This document shows positions 1-9,113 of a stretch of 64,000 nt of DNA, piece after piece. How positions within the stretch are numbered: position 1 is the stretch's first letter; each line of letters opens with the position of its first letter. The notes beneath the pieces were generated by a model. The model worked only from the letters and a program-made list of their open reading frames with translations, had not been told where the DNA came from and made no database searches. The stretch comes from Actinomycetes bacterium (GTDB taxonomy: Bacteria > Actinomycetota > Actinomycetes > S36-B12 > GCA-2699445). Location of the stretch: assembly GCA_022599915.1 (NCBI GenBank), contig JAHZLH010000052.1:1-64000 (forward strand), given 5' to 3'. The translations under genes and the position numbers were made by a program.

Positions 1-655
1 CAACCCCCCGCGGGGTGCCGGTCGCGTCGCGGAACGGGCCAAACCAGGCGGAGGCATACTTCGCGGTGTAGGCCAGCACAGCGGTGTCGATAAACCCGGA
101 ATCATCCAGCGCCGTGCGCACCCCGGCGACCTGACCGTCCATCATGCCGCTGAACCCCAAGATGTCCGCCCCAGCGCGCGCCTGCGCCACCGCAATCTCG
201 GCGTAGCGGGCCACAGTTGCGTCATTGTCGATAGCCCCATCGGCGGTGAGCAGCCCACAGGCACCGTGATCGGTGAACTCGTCCAGGCACACATCAGCCA
301 TTACCGACAGCCGTTCGCCCGCTGCAGCAACTGCCACGGCAATAGCCCGGTTCAGGATTCCCTCGGGGTCGACCGCAGCACTGCCGGTGGCATCCCGCTG
401 TTGCGGCACACCGAACAGCATGACGCCACCGACGCCAGCCGCCGCCGCTTCGTTGATGGCGGCGGGCAGCGAGTCCAGCGTGTGCCGAACCACCCCCGGC
501 ATTGAGGCGATCGGGGTTGGTTCGGCAATGCCTTCGGCGACGAACAACGGCTGCACCAGATCGGCTGATACCAGCGATGTCTCGGCGACGAGTCGACGCA
601 TGGTGGCGTTGCGGCGTAGTCGCCGCGGCCGCTGCACTAAGGGATCACGGTTCAC
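1..655 (-). CDS. hemB: Delta-aminolevulinic acid dehydratase (porphobilinogen synthase), 3' end cut by window
   Basis: HemB condenses two 5-aminolevulinate molecules to porphobilinogen in tetrapyrrole synthesis. Translating the minus strand from a GTG at 655 gives an open frame of about 218 residues that runs off the left edge, so roughly the last third of a normal ~325-residue HemB is missing. The frame starts [16 protein letters not shown] and contains the family blocks [23 protein letters not shown] (metal/substrate loop) and [15 protein letters not shown]. It follows the hemD stop by 10 bases, so it is probably the last visible gene of the rex-hemACDB operon. No strong ribosome site precedes the GTG, which suggests translational coupling to hemD. 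Identification is by conserved blocks and gene order. Confidence 0.93.
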   Translation of the reverse strand, partial: MNRDPLVQRPRRLRRNATMRRLVAETSLVSADLVQPLFVAEGIAEPTPIASMPGVVRHTLDSLPAAINEAAAAGVGGVMLFGVPQQRDATGSAAVDPEGILNRAIAVAVAAAGERLSVMADVCLDEFTDHGACGLLTADGAIDNDATVARYAEIAVAQARAGADILGFSGMMDGQVAGVRTALDDSGFIDTAVLAYTAKYASAWFGPFRDATGTPRGV

Positions 656-665
656 CCAAATAATC

Positions 666-2237
666 TTAGGTGGCTTTGCGGCGAGATGCGGCGCGTTTGC
701 TGCTGGGACGCCAGGTGTGTGCGCCAGCCTCGATCGCTGCTAGCCGCAGCGACTCGCCATGCTCGGCCAAATTGTGAGCCAGGATGGTCACCTTCGGCTC
801 CTCGCTGAGCACATCGACGGTCAAGCCATGCTCCTCGGCAGTGCTGGCCGTGGCTGGACCGATGCAGGCAATCACCGTGGTCGCATGCGGCTTGCCGGCG
901 ATCCCAATCAGGTTGCGAACAGTGGAGGACGAGGTGAACAGCACCGCGTCGAACCCACCGGTCTTGATCGCTTCCCGAATCTCGGCAGGCGGCGGAGCGG
1001 CTCGAACCGTGCGGTAGGCGGTGACGTCGTCAACCTGCCAACCCAGTTCCTGCATACCGGCCACCAGGGTCTCAGTGGCAATATCGGCTCGCGGCAGGAA
1101 AACCCGATCGATCGGATCAACTACCGAGTCATACTCCGGCCACTCAGCGAGCAGTCCCTTGCTGGACTGCTCCTCCTCGGGAACCAGGTCGGGGGTGACA
1201 CCGAACGCCTTCAGTGCGGCTGCGGTTTGATCACCGATAGCCGCCACCTTCAACCCGGCAAATGAACGCGCATCCAAGCCGTAATCGGTGAACCGTTCGC
1301 AGACAGCACGCACCGCGTTGGTGGAGGTGAACACCACCCACTCGTAGCGGCCGGTGACCAGACCCTGGATCGCACGTTCCATCTGATGTGGGGTGCGGGG
1401 TGGCTCCACCGAAATCGTGGGAACCTCAATCGGCACTGCGCCGTAGGAGCGCAGTTGCTGGGATAGCGAACCGGCCTGCTCCTTGGTGCGGGGCACGAGT
1501 ACCCGCCAACCGAACAGCGGTTTGGTCTCGAACCAGGACATCACCGATCGCTGCTGCACTACATCGCCGACGACCATGATCCCGGCGAGTGACTGCTTGC
1601 TGGCCTTGAGCGCCTCCGGCAGCGTGTCCAGGGTGGCGACCAACGTGAACTGATCGATGGTGGTGCCGTCTTTGGTCAGCGCCACTGGCGTCTTGCCGCT
1701 ACGACCGGCTGCCAGCAGTTCGGCAGCGATGTCAACGGCTCGCTCCGCGCCATTGAGGATCACCAGCGTCTCGCGAGCGCGCACATGGGTCGACCAGTCC
1801 AAGTCAGTGTCGTGGGCGTCCACGACCGCGACCTCACGGGACTTGCCACCGGTCAGACCGAACCCAGCGTAGGCGGGGATGCCACTGACCGGACTGACTC
1901 CCGGAATGACCTCAAACGGCACCTTGGCCTTGGCCAGCGCCTGAATCTCGATGAACAGCGAGCCATCCAACACGGGGTCACCGCTGATCAACCGGACCAC
2001 CGACAGCCCTTTTTTGGCTTTGCTGGCTACCAGCTGGGCGCGAGCCCGATGGTCCAGCGGCAGTCCGTCGTCGTCAACGGCGAGGCAAATCCGCTCGGTG
2101 TCCACCAGCTCTTCAGCCAACGATGCCGCGTCGGCATCCGCGATTACCGCGTCCGCTTCTCGCAGCAGATCAGCGGCCCGAACGGTAAGCAAATCCTTTT
2201 CACCTGGCCCTGCGGCAATCAGGGAAACGTACGACAT
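666..2237 (-). CDS. hemD: HemD-type fusion: degenerate uroporphyrinogen methyltransferase domain plus uroporphyrinogen-III synthase
   Basis: The N-terminal ~240 residues have the tetrapyrrole methylase fold ([18 protein letters not shown], later [11 protein letters not shown]). The C-terminal ~260 residues are a HemD domain ([54 protein letters not shown]) that closes hydroxymethylbilane to uroporphyrinogen III. The methylase half lacks the usual DRLV block, and the GGDPFVFGRG-type loop reads SGDPVLDGS, so SAM-dependent methylation is doubtful; such fusions are common in actinobacteria. I chose the ATG at 2237 because GAGAAGG lies 5 bases upstream and the fold starts right after it. An in-frame ATG at 2267 would add 10 lysine-rich residues. 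It lies between hemC and hemB. Confidence 0.9.
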   Translation of the reverse strand: MSYVSLIAAGPGEKDLLTVRAADLLREADAVIADADAASLAEELVDTERICLAVDDDGLPLDHRARAQLVASKAKKGLSVVRLISGDPVLDGSLFIEIQALAKAKVPFEVIPGVSPVSGIPAYAGFGLTGGKSREVAVVDAHDTDLDWSTHVRARETLVILNGAERAVDIAAELLAAGRSGKTPVALTKDGTTIDQFTLVATLDTLPEALKASKQSLAGIMVVGDVVQQRSVMSWFETKPLFGWRVLVPRTKEQAGSLSQQLRSYGAVPIEVPTISVEPPRTPHQMERAIQGLVTGRYEWVVFTSTNAVRAVCERFTDYGLDARSFAGLKVAAIGDQTAAALKAFGVTPDLVPEEEQSSKGLLAEWPEYDSVVDPIDRVFLPRADIATETLVAGMQELGWQVDDVTAYRTVRAAPPPAEIREAIKTGGFDAVLFTSSSTVRNLIGIAGKPHATTVIACIGPATASTAEEHGLTVDVLSEEPKVTILAHNLAEHGESLRLAAIEAGAHTWRPSSKRAASRRKAT

Positions 2238-2292
2238 GCGCACCTTCTCTTTCTTCTTGGCAGTCATCGACGCGCTACCCCCACAATTCTCC

Positions 2293-3207
2293 TCATGGAA
2301 CAGACTCCCCTAACAACACGCTTGCGCCCAAATTGAGCGCTTCTTCTGCCGCCCGGCGACCGAGATCGACAGCCGATTCCGGCGGCCCAGACACCTCGGT
2401 CCGCACGGTGCGGACCCCATCAGAACTAAAGACCCCGAGCTGTAGTCGGAGTTGGCCAGCCTTGACCACAGCAGCAGCCCCCATCGGTGCTGTGCAGCCA
2501 GCCTCCAGCCGGGCCAGGGCAGCCCGCTCAGCGGTCACTGCCGCCCGGGTGGCTGGATCATCTAGGTCGGCAGCCAACTGAGCGAATCGGTCGCTATCGG
2601 CGGCCGAACATTCCACCGCCAGCGCGCCCTGACCGGGGGCTGGCAGCATGTCAGCCGGGGACAAGACTTCGGTGATGGCCTCGGTGATACCTAACCGAGC
2701 CAGCCCCGCCTGGGCGAGTAGCACCCCGTCGAAATCGCCGTCAGTGACCTTGCGCACGCGGGTATCGACATTTCCGCGGATATCTACGACCTCTAAGTCG
2801 GGTCGTAGCGCCAGCAGTTGGGAACGCCGCCGAGGCGAACCGGTACCGATCTGCGAGCCAGGAGGTAGTTCCTTAACCCCTCCCGCGCGCGACACCAACA
2901 CGTCGTTGGCTTTACCTCGGGTGGGGATAGCCAGCAGGTGCATCTGCGGATGGGCGGCCGTGGGCAGGTCTTTCAGCGAATGCACCGCTAGGTCTGCCTC
3001 ACCGGCCAACACTGCTTCCCGCACCGCTGCGATGAAGACGCCGACGCCACCGAATTCCGTCAGCGGGGCTTCACTGCGGTCACCGAGGCTGGTGACATGC
3101 ACCAGTTCCACCTCGGAACCGCTGCGTTGCGCCACGGCGGTAGCGATGTGACCCGCCTGGGCCAACGCCAGCGGTGAGCGACGGGTTGCTATCCGGATGG
3201 CGGTCAT
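2293..3207 (-). CDS. hemC: Porphobilinogen deaminase (hydroxymethylbilane synthase)
   Basis: The cytosolic enzyme polymerises four porphobilinogens into hydroxymethylbilane, the substrate of the HemD domain encoded next. It has 304 residues, a normal length. Visible blocks are IRIATRRSPLALAQAG at the N terminus, AVHSLKDLP (~75-82), GTGSPRRRSQL (~121-131), DIRGNVDTR (~142-150) and ARLEAGCTAPMGA, in which Cys238 would carry the dipyrromethane cofactor. The start overlaps the hemA stop by 4 bases (ATGA), so the two are translationally coupled. hemD begins a few tens of bases downstream on the same strand. Confidence 0.97.
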   Translation of the reverse strand: MTAIRIATRRSPLALAQAGHIATAVAQRSGSEVELVHVTSLGDRSEAPLTEFGGVGVFIAAVREAVLAGEADLAVHSLKDLPTAAHPQMHLLAIPTRGKANDVLVSRAGGVKELPPGSQIGTGSPRRRSQLLALRPDLEVVDIRGNVDTRVRKVTDGDFDGVLLAQAGLARLGITEAITEVLSPADMLPAPGQGALAVECSAADSDRFAQLAADLDDPATRAAVTAERAALARLEAGCTAPMGAAAVVKAGQLRLQLGVFSSDGVRTVRTEVSGPPESAVDLGRRAAEEALNLGASVLLGESVP

Positions 3208-4526
3208 AGCTCGCCCTCCGACTCCGGATCACGGGGTCGAGTCACTTGCTCAACGCGCTCGCCAGGTAAGTCGAACAGCGAACTCAACGCATCGGCGTAG
3301 CGCTGCCCGTTCGGATCGCTGGCCAGTTGCTTGATCCGCACGGTAGGGGTGTGCATCAGCGTGTTGACGGTGCGACGCAGGGCCTGCTCTACCAACTCCC
3401 ACTGTTCTTCAGACAAACCGGTGAGCCGTTCGCGAATCCGCTGCAACTCCGCCTCGGCCACAGCCGAACCGCGTGCTCGTAGACCCAGCAGCACCGGTTC
3501 GACCGCCCGCGCAGCCTGAGCGGTGGCAAAGTCGTCAAGTTCGTCGGACACGATTTGCTGGGCGGCGGTCACATCCTGTTGATCGGCATGCGTCTCGGGT
3601 CGATCAGCAAGCGAGGTCAGGTCGATACGCACTACCCCGGGAACTTCAGCGATTGTGGGATCAGTGTCATGCGGCAGCGCCAGATCCAACACCACTAGCG
3701 GTCGATCCGGTCGTTGCACCATGGCCGCGGCCACTTGTTCGTGGTCCACGACCGTGCCCACCGCTCCGGTGCAGCACACCAGATAGTCGGTCTGTAGCAA
3801 TAACTCATCAAGATCAGCCAGGTCGGCATCCGTGGCGCCGTAGTTGTTGGCCAGTTCGCTGGCGCGAGCACGAGTTCGACTAATGACGGTGGTGCCCCCC
3901 AGTTGATTGCGCTGCGCGTGGGCTACCGCCAGCGCGCTGAGGGAACCCGCACCGACGACCAGTAGTTGCGCATCGTCACGAGCAGTCCCGCCAAGCGCGA
4001 TCATTTGTTCCAGTGCTTCCGCGAAGCCCACCGACACCACGTTGGCGCCCGACCGGTCGATTCCGGTCTGGGTCCGAATTCTTTTTCCTACTCGCAGTGC
4101 GGCCTGGCCGACTTCGTTCAGTTCCCGGCCAGCAGCGCCCAGTTCTTGGGCCGCCACCAGCGCAGTACGCACCTGCCCGAGGATCTGCGCTTCGCCCACC
4201 ACCATGGAATCCAGACCGGCGGTTACCTCAAACAGGTGCTGCACGGCGCGTTCTTCGTAGTGAACGTAGGCCAGCGCAGTGACCTCCTCTGATGTCATTC
4301 CGGCACCTTTGGCCAACCCGGCCACGACGTCATCCACTGCAGCGTGGAACCGATCCACCTCGCAGTAGATCTCCACTCGGTTGCAGGTGGACACTGCCAT
4401 CACCTCAGCAACGTGAGGCGACGCCAGCAGTTCGGCAGCAAACCGACGACTATCGATGGCGGCCAGTGCCTCCAGCAGATCATTATCAGCAGTGCGGTGA
4501 CTAACACCCACAGCAAGCAGTGTCAT
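3204..4526 (-). CDS. hemA: Glutamyl-tRNA reductase
   Basis: HemA reduces glutamyl-tRNA(Glu) with NADPH to glutamate-1-semialdehyde, the first committed step of C5-pathway tetrapyrrole synthesis. The 440-residue protein has the catalytic block STCNRVEIY with Cys48, GEAQILGQVR (~116-125), a Rossmann motif VVGAGSLSALAVAHA (~190) and the C-terminal dimerisation domain. Its start overlaps the rex stop by 4 bases and its stop overlaps the hemC start by 4 bases, so rex-hemA-hemC read as one coupled transcript. A rex-hemACD arrangement is known from Streptomyces, where Rex ties haem synthesis to NADH/NAD+. hemL is not in the window. Confidence 0.97.
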   Translation of the reverse strand: MTLLAVGVSHRTADNDLLEALAAIDSRRFAAELLASPHVAEVMAVSTCNRVEIYCEVDRFHAAVDDVVAGLAKGAGMTSEEVTALAYVHYEERAVQHLFEVTAGLDSMVVGEAQILGQVRTALVAAQELGAAGRELNEVGQAALRVGKRIRTQTGIDRSGANVVSVGFAEALEQMIALGGTARDDAQLLVVGAGSLSALAVAHAQRNQLGGTTVISRTRARASELANNYGATDADLADLDELLLQTDYLVCCTGAVGTVVDHEQVAAAMVQRPDRPLVVLDLALPHDTDPTIAEVPGVVRIDLTSLADRPETHADQQDVTAAQQIVSDELDDFATAQAARAVEPVLLGLRARGSAVAEAELQRIRERLTGLSEEQWELVEQALRRTVNTLMHTPTVRIKQLASDPNGQRYADALSSLFDLPGERVEQVTRPRDPESEGEL

Positions 4527-5248
4527 CGAGCCACCTCATCAGTCGATGGTTCCCGCAGGTCGATCGTGGCTTCTCCATTGCGACGTTGTTGCTCGTGGAA
4601 GGCCAAGATCTGCAGTTCCAGACCTAGGTCCACTTCCCGCACCTCTACGTCATTCGGCGCCGCCAACACAGCGGGAGCGAAGTTCAAAATTCCGTTGATG
4701 CCGCATGCGACCAGCCGGTCACAGGTCGCCTGCGCTACATCTGCCGGAGTAGCGATCACCGCCATATCTGGCGCGCTTTGGCTGATAATCCGCTCCAAGT
4801 CAGCCACGTCAGCCACCGTTGGTCCGGCCTCGCCCAGGGTGCTGCCAATGAGGGCCGGATCGGAATCGACGACGGCAACTACCTCGAAGTCACGGTTAGC
4901 AAACCCGGCGTAGGGAGCCAGAGCGCGACCGAGGTTGCCGGCGCCCACAATGAGAACCCGCCAGTTCTGAGTTAGTCCCAGACCACGACTGATTTGATAC
5001 TGCAGGTATTCGACGTCATAGCCGACTCCGCGAACGCCGTATGAGCCCAGGTAGGACAAATCCTTGCGGACCTTGGCCCCGTTCACTGCGGTAAGTCGTG
5101 CCAGTTCAGCAGAAGAAACCGTGACGATGCCGGTTTCCTGCAACCGCAGCAGTGCCCGTTGATAAATTGGCAACCGCGCGACCGTGGCATCGGGGATTCC
5201 CGCCAGAATCGGCGCACCCGGACGTTGTTGAACCACACGTTCTCCCAA
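4523..5248 (-). CDS. rex: Redox-sensing transcriptional repressor Rex
   Basis: Rex is a cytosolic dimeric repressor that binds DNA when NADH/NAD+ is low and is released by NADH. The 241-residue protein has a winged-helix N domain (RLPIYQRALLRL, VNGAKVRKDLSYLGSYG at ~56-71, GVGYDV) followed by a Rossmann domain (RVLIVGAGNLGRALAPY, ~97-113). The C-terminal domain-swapped helix region ends in VDLGLELQILAFHEQQRRN plus a short tail. It is the promoter-proximal gene of the hem operon, with a 4-base overlap to hemA. Autoregulation is likely from family knowledge, although I could not find a full canonical Rex operator upstream. Confidence 0.95.
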   Translation of the reverse strand: MGERVVQQRPGAPILAGIPDATVARLPIYQRALLRLQETGIVTVSSAELARLTAVNGAKVRKDLSYLGSYGVRGVGYDVEYLQYQISRGLGLTQNWRVLIVGAGNLGRALAPYAGFANRDFEVVAVVDSDPALIGSTLGEAGPTVADVADLERIISQSAPDMAVIATPADVAQATCDRLVACGINGILNFAPAVLAAPNDVEVREVDLGLELQILAFHEQQRRNGEATIDLREPSTDEVAR

Positions 5249-5363
5249 AGGCGGCAGGGTGCATTCCGGAGGGGGAAGCGAGTGCCGCTGTGACTTGATT
5301 AGGTTACGAATCCTGCTCGGTAATCACAAAGTCACGAAATCGAGGGGTCCGAATAGCGGATTT
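5249..5363 (-). promoter_or_regulatory. Intergenic region upstream of rex with an imperfect inverted repeat
   Basis: This 115-base gap separates the ROK kinase stop from the rex start and probably carries the rex-hem promoter. It contains GTGACTT at 5290-5296 and AAGTCAC at 5329-5335, an inverted pair 32 bases apart. The flanking bases extend the match, because GTGACTTGATTA on one side resembles the complement of TAATCACAAAGTCAC on the other. TTGTGA/TCACA half-sites resemble those of Rex operators, but the compact TGTGAN6TCACA form is absent. Assignment to Rex is inference. Confidence 0.4.
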
Positions 5364-6296
5364 TTACTCGGCTGCGGCCCAGTAGCGCTCCCCCGAAATA
5401 AACAGAGCCGCCGCCCCCACGAGGGCGGATTCTTCTTGGGCCAGCAAGATTCGACACTGCGAGACAAACTCCAACCCAGCGTGCTGTTGAAAACCTTCGA
5501 ACACCGCTGGCAGGAACAGGTCTCCCGCCTGACTGATCCCCCCGCCGATAGCCACGACGTCTAAATCCAACACTGCGGCTACCGACGCAATCGCGGTCCC
5601 CACGGCCACCCCGCCGCGCTGAAAAGCCGCAGCCGCCACGACGTCGCCTGCCCGTGCGGATTTGGCCAAGGCCACGCCGGTCTGGTCCGCACTGCGCCAC
5701 CCCTGCTCGATAGCCCAGGACACCAGCGCCGGCCCGCGAGCGATCGCCTCCAGACAACCGCGGCCACCGCAGACGCACCGTGGCCCGGCTGGATCCACCA
5801 CAAGGTGACCGATGTGTCCGGCATTGCCGGAGGCTCCGTTCAGCAGCCGTCCGTCGGAGACCACGCCGCCCCCTACCCCCGTCGAGACCACCATGCCCAT
5901 GACGTTGGCCAGACCACGACCATTACCAATGAGGTGTTCGCCGATCGTCAGACAAATCGCGTCGTTGTGAATCCGCACCGGAAGTTGGAAGCGCCGCTGG
6001 AGCTCATCCCGCAGCGGAAAGTCCCGCCAGCCGGGAATGTTCAATGGCGACACGTCACCGCTGGGCCACTTCATCGGACCACCGCAGCCCACTCCGAGGG
6101 CGAGCGGAGTGATATCAACTTCGCTCAGCGCGGCCTCAACCGCGAAGCTCACTGCTTCGAACAGCTCCTCAGCGGATCCGCCAGGCGGAGTTGGCACTTG
6201 AGCGCTGGCCAGCAGCTCACCGCCAGAACCAATCACGCCACCGGCGATCTTGGTTCCGCCAATATCGAGTGCCAGATACGCCGGTTGCCCGCTCAC
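5364..6296 (-). CDS. ROK-family sugar kinase (glucokinase-like)
   Basis: A cytosolic ATP-dependent hexose or aminosugar kinase of the ROK family, 310 residues. The phosphate-binding loop is LALDIGGTKIAGGVI (~8-22). The catalytic region is VRIHNDAICLTIGEH, with the family Asp. The zinc site is GHLVVDP...CVCGGRGCLEAIARG (~178-206), with the spaced His/Cys pattern that defines ROK proteins. ROK members phosphorylate glucose, mannose, GlcNAc or ManNAc, and the sequence alone does not decide which. The start overlaps the stop of the DUF2510/YbjQ gene by 4 bases. No PTS or sugar transporter is adjacent. Confidence 0.88.
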   Translation of the reverse strand: MSGQPAYLALDIGGTKIAGGVIGSGGELLASAQVPTPPGGSAEELFEAVSFAVEAALSEVDITPLALGVGCGGPMKWPSGDVSPLNIPGWRDFPLRDELQRRFQLPVRIHNDAICLTIGEHLIGNGRGLANVMGMVVSTGVGGGVVSDGRLLNGASGNAGHIGHLVVDPAGPRCVCGGRGCLEAIARGPALVSWAIEQGWRSADQTGVALAKSARAGDVVAAAAFQRGGVAVGTAIASVAAVLDLDVVAIGGGISQAGDLFLPAVFEGFQQHAGLEFVSQCRILLAQEESALVGAAALFISGERYWAAAE

Positions 6297-7051
6297 GCCG
6301 GGTCGGCGACCACTGCAGTGCCGTAGGCGATGACTTCGGTGCTGCCGTCAGCGTTGGCCGCTGAGTCGAACCGCATGGCTACGACCGCGTTGCCGCCGGC
6401 GGCGCTTGCCGCACTCCGTAACTGCGTGACCGCCTCATCGCGACTGGCCGCCAAGCTGGTGTGATCGGCGGTGGCACCCAATGCGCGCACCGATACTCCA
6501 ACAACGACACCGAGAATCCGACTGATTCGATGTCCAGCCAACTCCTCAGCAGTCGCCACTACTAACTCACCAGCAGCAGCCGCTGCGGGCTCGACGACAC
6601 CACCGAAGGTCCCGGTACCTACGCCGAGCGCTTCCTCGGCAGCAGCTGCCAGCCCACCGGCCGCTGCGGCAGCTGCCACATCTGGCTGAACTGCCGGTTC
6701 TTCGGCCGCAGTAGCAAAACCTGCTGCTGCAACGTCAAAACCTTCCGCGGCACCAGCAGCAGGCTCAGCTGCGGCAGGTTCCTGCGACTCAGCCAAGCTG
6801 AATTCACCCAACATCGAAGGCGCCGAAGCCGGATCCGCAGCCACTGGCTCCGAAACGGCGAATCCCGCCGCCTCTACTTCAGGGGTAGCCGTCACCACTG
6901 GCTCCGCTGCAGCTGGAGCAGGGCTTGCGGCCCCACCAGCCGGACGAGTCTCCGTCGTCCACGAAGTGCCGTCCCAGTAACGTTCCTGCGCCGGATCACG
7001 CGGGTCGGGATACCAATCCGCCGGGGGTAGACCGTTTGCGTTCTCACTCAT
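6293..7051 (-). CDS. DUF2510 N-terminal domain plus YbjQ/UPF0145-like C-terminal domain, joined by an Ala/Pro/Glu-rich linker
   Basis: Function is unknown. The ATG at 7051 starts the frame just before the DUF2510 signature PADWYPDPRDP...RYWDGTSWT (~8-32), a short module common in actinobacterial membrane-associated and secreted proteins. A low-complexity linker of about 125 residues, rich in Ala, Glu, Pro and Val, follows. The last ~85 residues (HRISRILGVVVGVSVRALG ... GGNAVVAMRFD ... EVIAYGTAVV) match the pentamer-forming YbjQ/DUF74 fold. No membrane segment is seen. Longer in-frame starts exist up to 7156 but precede no domain. The gene overlaps the ROK kinase by 4 bases and is divergent from murT. 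Confidence 0.8.
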   Translation of the reverse strand: MSENANGLPPADWYPDPRDPAQERYWDGTSWTTETRPAGGAASPAPAAAEPVVTATPEVEAAGFAVSEPVAADPASAPSMLGEFSLAESQEPAAAEPAAGAAEGFDVAAAGFATAAEEPAVQPDVAAAAAAGGLAAAAEEALGVGTGTFGGVVEPAAAAAGELVVATAEELAGHRISRILGVVVGVSVRALGATADHTSLAASRDEAVTQLRSAASAAGGNAVVAMRFDSAANADGSTEVIAYGTAVVADPA

Positions 7052-7131
7052 AAGTAAAACCATAGTGGGCCGAAGGCTCCAGTGGCAGGCAGATTTCCCG
7101 GCCCGTTCAATGTTCCGCGTACAGTTTGGGT

Positions 7132-8397
7132 GTGACTCGCCCGCAACGCCCACCATTGCGCACCCGCACCGCCCTCGTGGCGGGCCGGGCGGCCGCCGCC
7201 CTCTCGCGCGCGACTGGCCGGGGCGAAGGCATGGTCATCGGCGGTCAGGTCATCTTGCGGATGGCCCCCGACGCCATCACCAATCTTGCTAACGACCGGG
7301 TCGCGGCGCTGGTTTCTGCCACCAACGGCAAAACCTCCACCACTCGATTGCTGGCCTCATCGCTCGAGCAACTCGGCCCCATCGTTACCCAACCCACCGG
7401 CGCCAACATGTCCACCGGCATCGTGGTCACCCTCGCCGATTCCGACCCGCAAGCCACAGCGGTGCTTGAAGTCGATGAGATGTTCCTGCCCCGGATCGTG
7501 GATCAAACCGCTCCCGGGCTACTGCTGCTCGGCAATCTCAGCCGCGACCAACTAGATCGGATGAATGAGGTGGCCAAGATTGCCCGGCTGTGGCGAGCCA
7601 TGCTGGCTCAGCACCCCCAGGTGATGGTGGTCGCCAACGCTGACGATCCGATGGTGGAGTTCGCGGCTGCTGAACATGATCGGGTGCTGTGGGTGGCTGC
7701 CGGTCAGGCCTGGACATCCGACTCCGCCGTTTGTGCTCAGTGCGGCTCGCTCCTTCGTCGCGGCGATGGAGACTGGTCCTGTCCCGGTTGTGGCCGGCGA
7801 CGCCCCACACCATCGTGGTCGCTGCTGGCCGATCCGTGGCGGGCGCTCGGACCAGACGGCACCCAGTTCGATCTCACCAACCTGGGGCTACCGGGCCGAT
7901 TCAACGCCGCCAACGCCACCATGGTGCTGGCGGCAACGGCAGCGCTCGGTGCAGATCCAGCAGTTGGCCTGCAGCGGCTATCCACTGTTGATTCCGTTTC
8001 CGGCCGCTACGGCACCTTTGCCGTCGACTCGTTGCAGATCCGATTGCTGCTGGCCAAAAATCCGGCCGGCTGGTCCGAGTTGCTGGACATCATGCCGCCC
8101 GCACCCACTCCAGTGATCATCACGATTAACTCCGACTACGCCGATGGTCGCGATCCATCGTGGTTGTGGGACGTGCCGTTCGAGAAATTACGCGGCCGAA
8201 CCGTAGTGGCTACCGGATTCCGCCGCCGCGACCTAGCGGTACGGCTGCTGCAAGCCGGCGTCGACCATGTGGTCATCGAAGACCCCTACGCTCCCGATGC
8301 ACCGCTGCCGCCCGGGATGCGTGACCTCGACCAGGTCGACTGCGCCGCCACGTATACCGCCTTCCATCACCTGCGCACTACTGGAGTTCCCTCGTGA
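7132..8397 (+). CDS. murT: Lipid II isoglutaminyl synthase, catalytic subunit MurT
   Basis: MurT is a Mur-ligase-like ATPase that, with the glutaminase GatD, amidates the alpha-carboxyl of D-Glu in the lipid II stem peptide. It acts at the inner face of the membrane. The ~421-residue protein has the ATP loop SATNGKTSTTRL (~62), TGANMSTGIVVTL, EVDEMFLPRI, NLSRDQLDRMNE and ANADDPMV. A four-cysteine ribbon (CAQC...CPGC, ~203-223) is diagnostic for MurT within the Mur ligase family. A DUF1727-type C-terminal domain follows. I prefer the GTG at 7132; a TTG at 7126 is also in frame. Its GTGA stop overlaps gatD. Confidence 0.95.
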   Translation: MTRPQRPPLRTRTALVAGRAAAALSRATGRGEGMVIGGQVILRMAPDAITNLANDRVAALVSATNGKTSTTRLLASSLEQLGPIVTQPTGANMSTGIVVTLADSDPQATAVLEVDEMFLPRIVDQTAPGLLLLGNLSRDQLDRMNEVAKIARLWRAMLAQHPQVMVVANADDPMVEFAAAEHDRVLWVAAGQAWTSDSAVCAQCGSLLRRGDGDWSCPGCGRRRPTPSWSLLADPWRALGPDGTQFDLTNLGLPGRFNAANATMVLAATAALGADPAVGLQRLSTVDSVSGRYGTFAVDSLQIRLLLAKNPAGWSELLDIMPPAPTPVIITINSDYADGRDPSWLWDVPFEKLRGRTVVATGFRRRDLAVRLLQAGVDHVVIEDPYAPDAPLPPGMRDLDQVDCAATYTAFHHLRTTGVPS

Positions 8398-9113
8398 CTG
8401 CGGACCTGACCATCGCCAGCATCTACGCCGACCTGCTAGGCACCTACGGTGACGCCGGCAACTTGATCACGCTGCTGCATCGCAGTGACCGCCACGGGCT
8501 TTCCGCTGAAGTCATCGACGTACAACCCGGCGACGCGGTCCCCGCACAAGCCGATATCTACCTACTCGGTGGCGGCGAGGACACCGCCCAAGTCGCAGCC
8601 TGTAACGCATTGCGATCAGACGGTGCAATCAAGGCGGCGGCCGACGCGGGCGCGGTGATCTTCGCCGTGTGTGCCGGTTACCAACTCTTGGGCGAGTACT
8701 TCCCCGATGCCAATGGCCAGCCATCCCCCGGTCTGGGGCTGATTGATATTCGCACTGATCGACTGCCGGAACGAGCCGTCGGCGAACTCGCCGCCGAACC
8801 GCAGCAAGGCTCGCAGGCACGTCACCGGTCGCGACTCACCGGCTACGAAAACCACGCCGGCGGCACCACTCGTGGTGACTCGGTTGCCCCGTTGGGACGA
8901 GTCCTGTCCGGGATCGGCAACGGTGACGGCACCGAAGGCAGCGTCTCCGGACACATCCTCGGAACCTACCTGCATGGCCCCTGCTTGGTCCGCAACCCTG
9001 ATATCGCCGATCAACTACTGGGCTGGGCACTGGGCCGGGAGTTACCGCAACTGGATGAGCCCGAGGTGACCGCTCTGCGAGAAGAGCGCCTACGCACCGT
9101 CCTCGGTCATTGA
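8394..9113 (+). CDS. gatD: Lipid II isoglutaminyl synthase, glutaminase subunit GatD
   Basis: GatD is a class I glutamine amidotransferase that hydrolyses glutamine and channels ammonia to MurT. It has 239 residues and starts at a GTG overlapping the murT stop. YLLGGGEDTAQ (~56-66) precedes the nucleophile block IFAVCAGYQLLGEYF with Cys93. LTGYENHAGGT (~148-158) and GTYLHGPCLVRNP with His194 complete a Cys-His pair as in characterised GatD proteins. The third acid of a classic triad is not obvious, which is normal for the family. The overlap with murT supports production of an obligate heterodimer. Confidence 0.95.
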   Translation: MTADLTIASIYADLLGTYGDAGNLITLLHRSDRHGLSAEVIDVQPGDAVPAQADIYLLGGGEDTAQVAACNALRSDGAIKAAADAGAVIFAVCAGYQLLGEYFPDANGQPSPGLGLIDIRTDRLPERAVGELAAEPQQGSQARHRSRLTGYENHAGGTTRGDSVAPLGRVLSGIGNGDGTEGSVSGHILGTYLHGPCLVRNPDIADQLLGWALGRELPQLDEPEVTALREERLRTVLGH

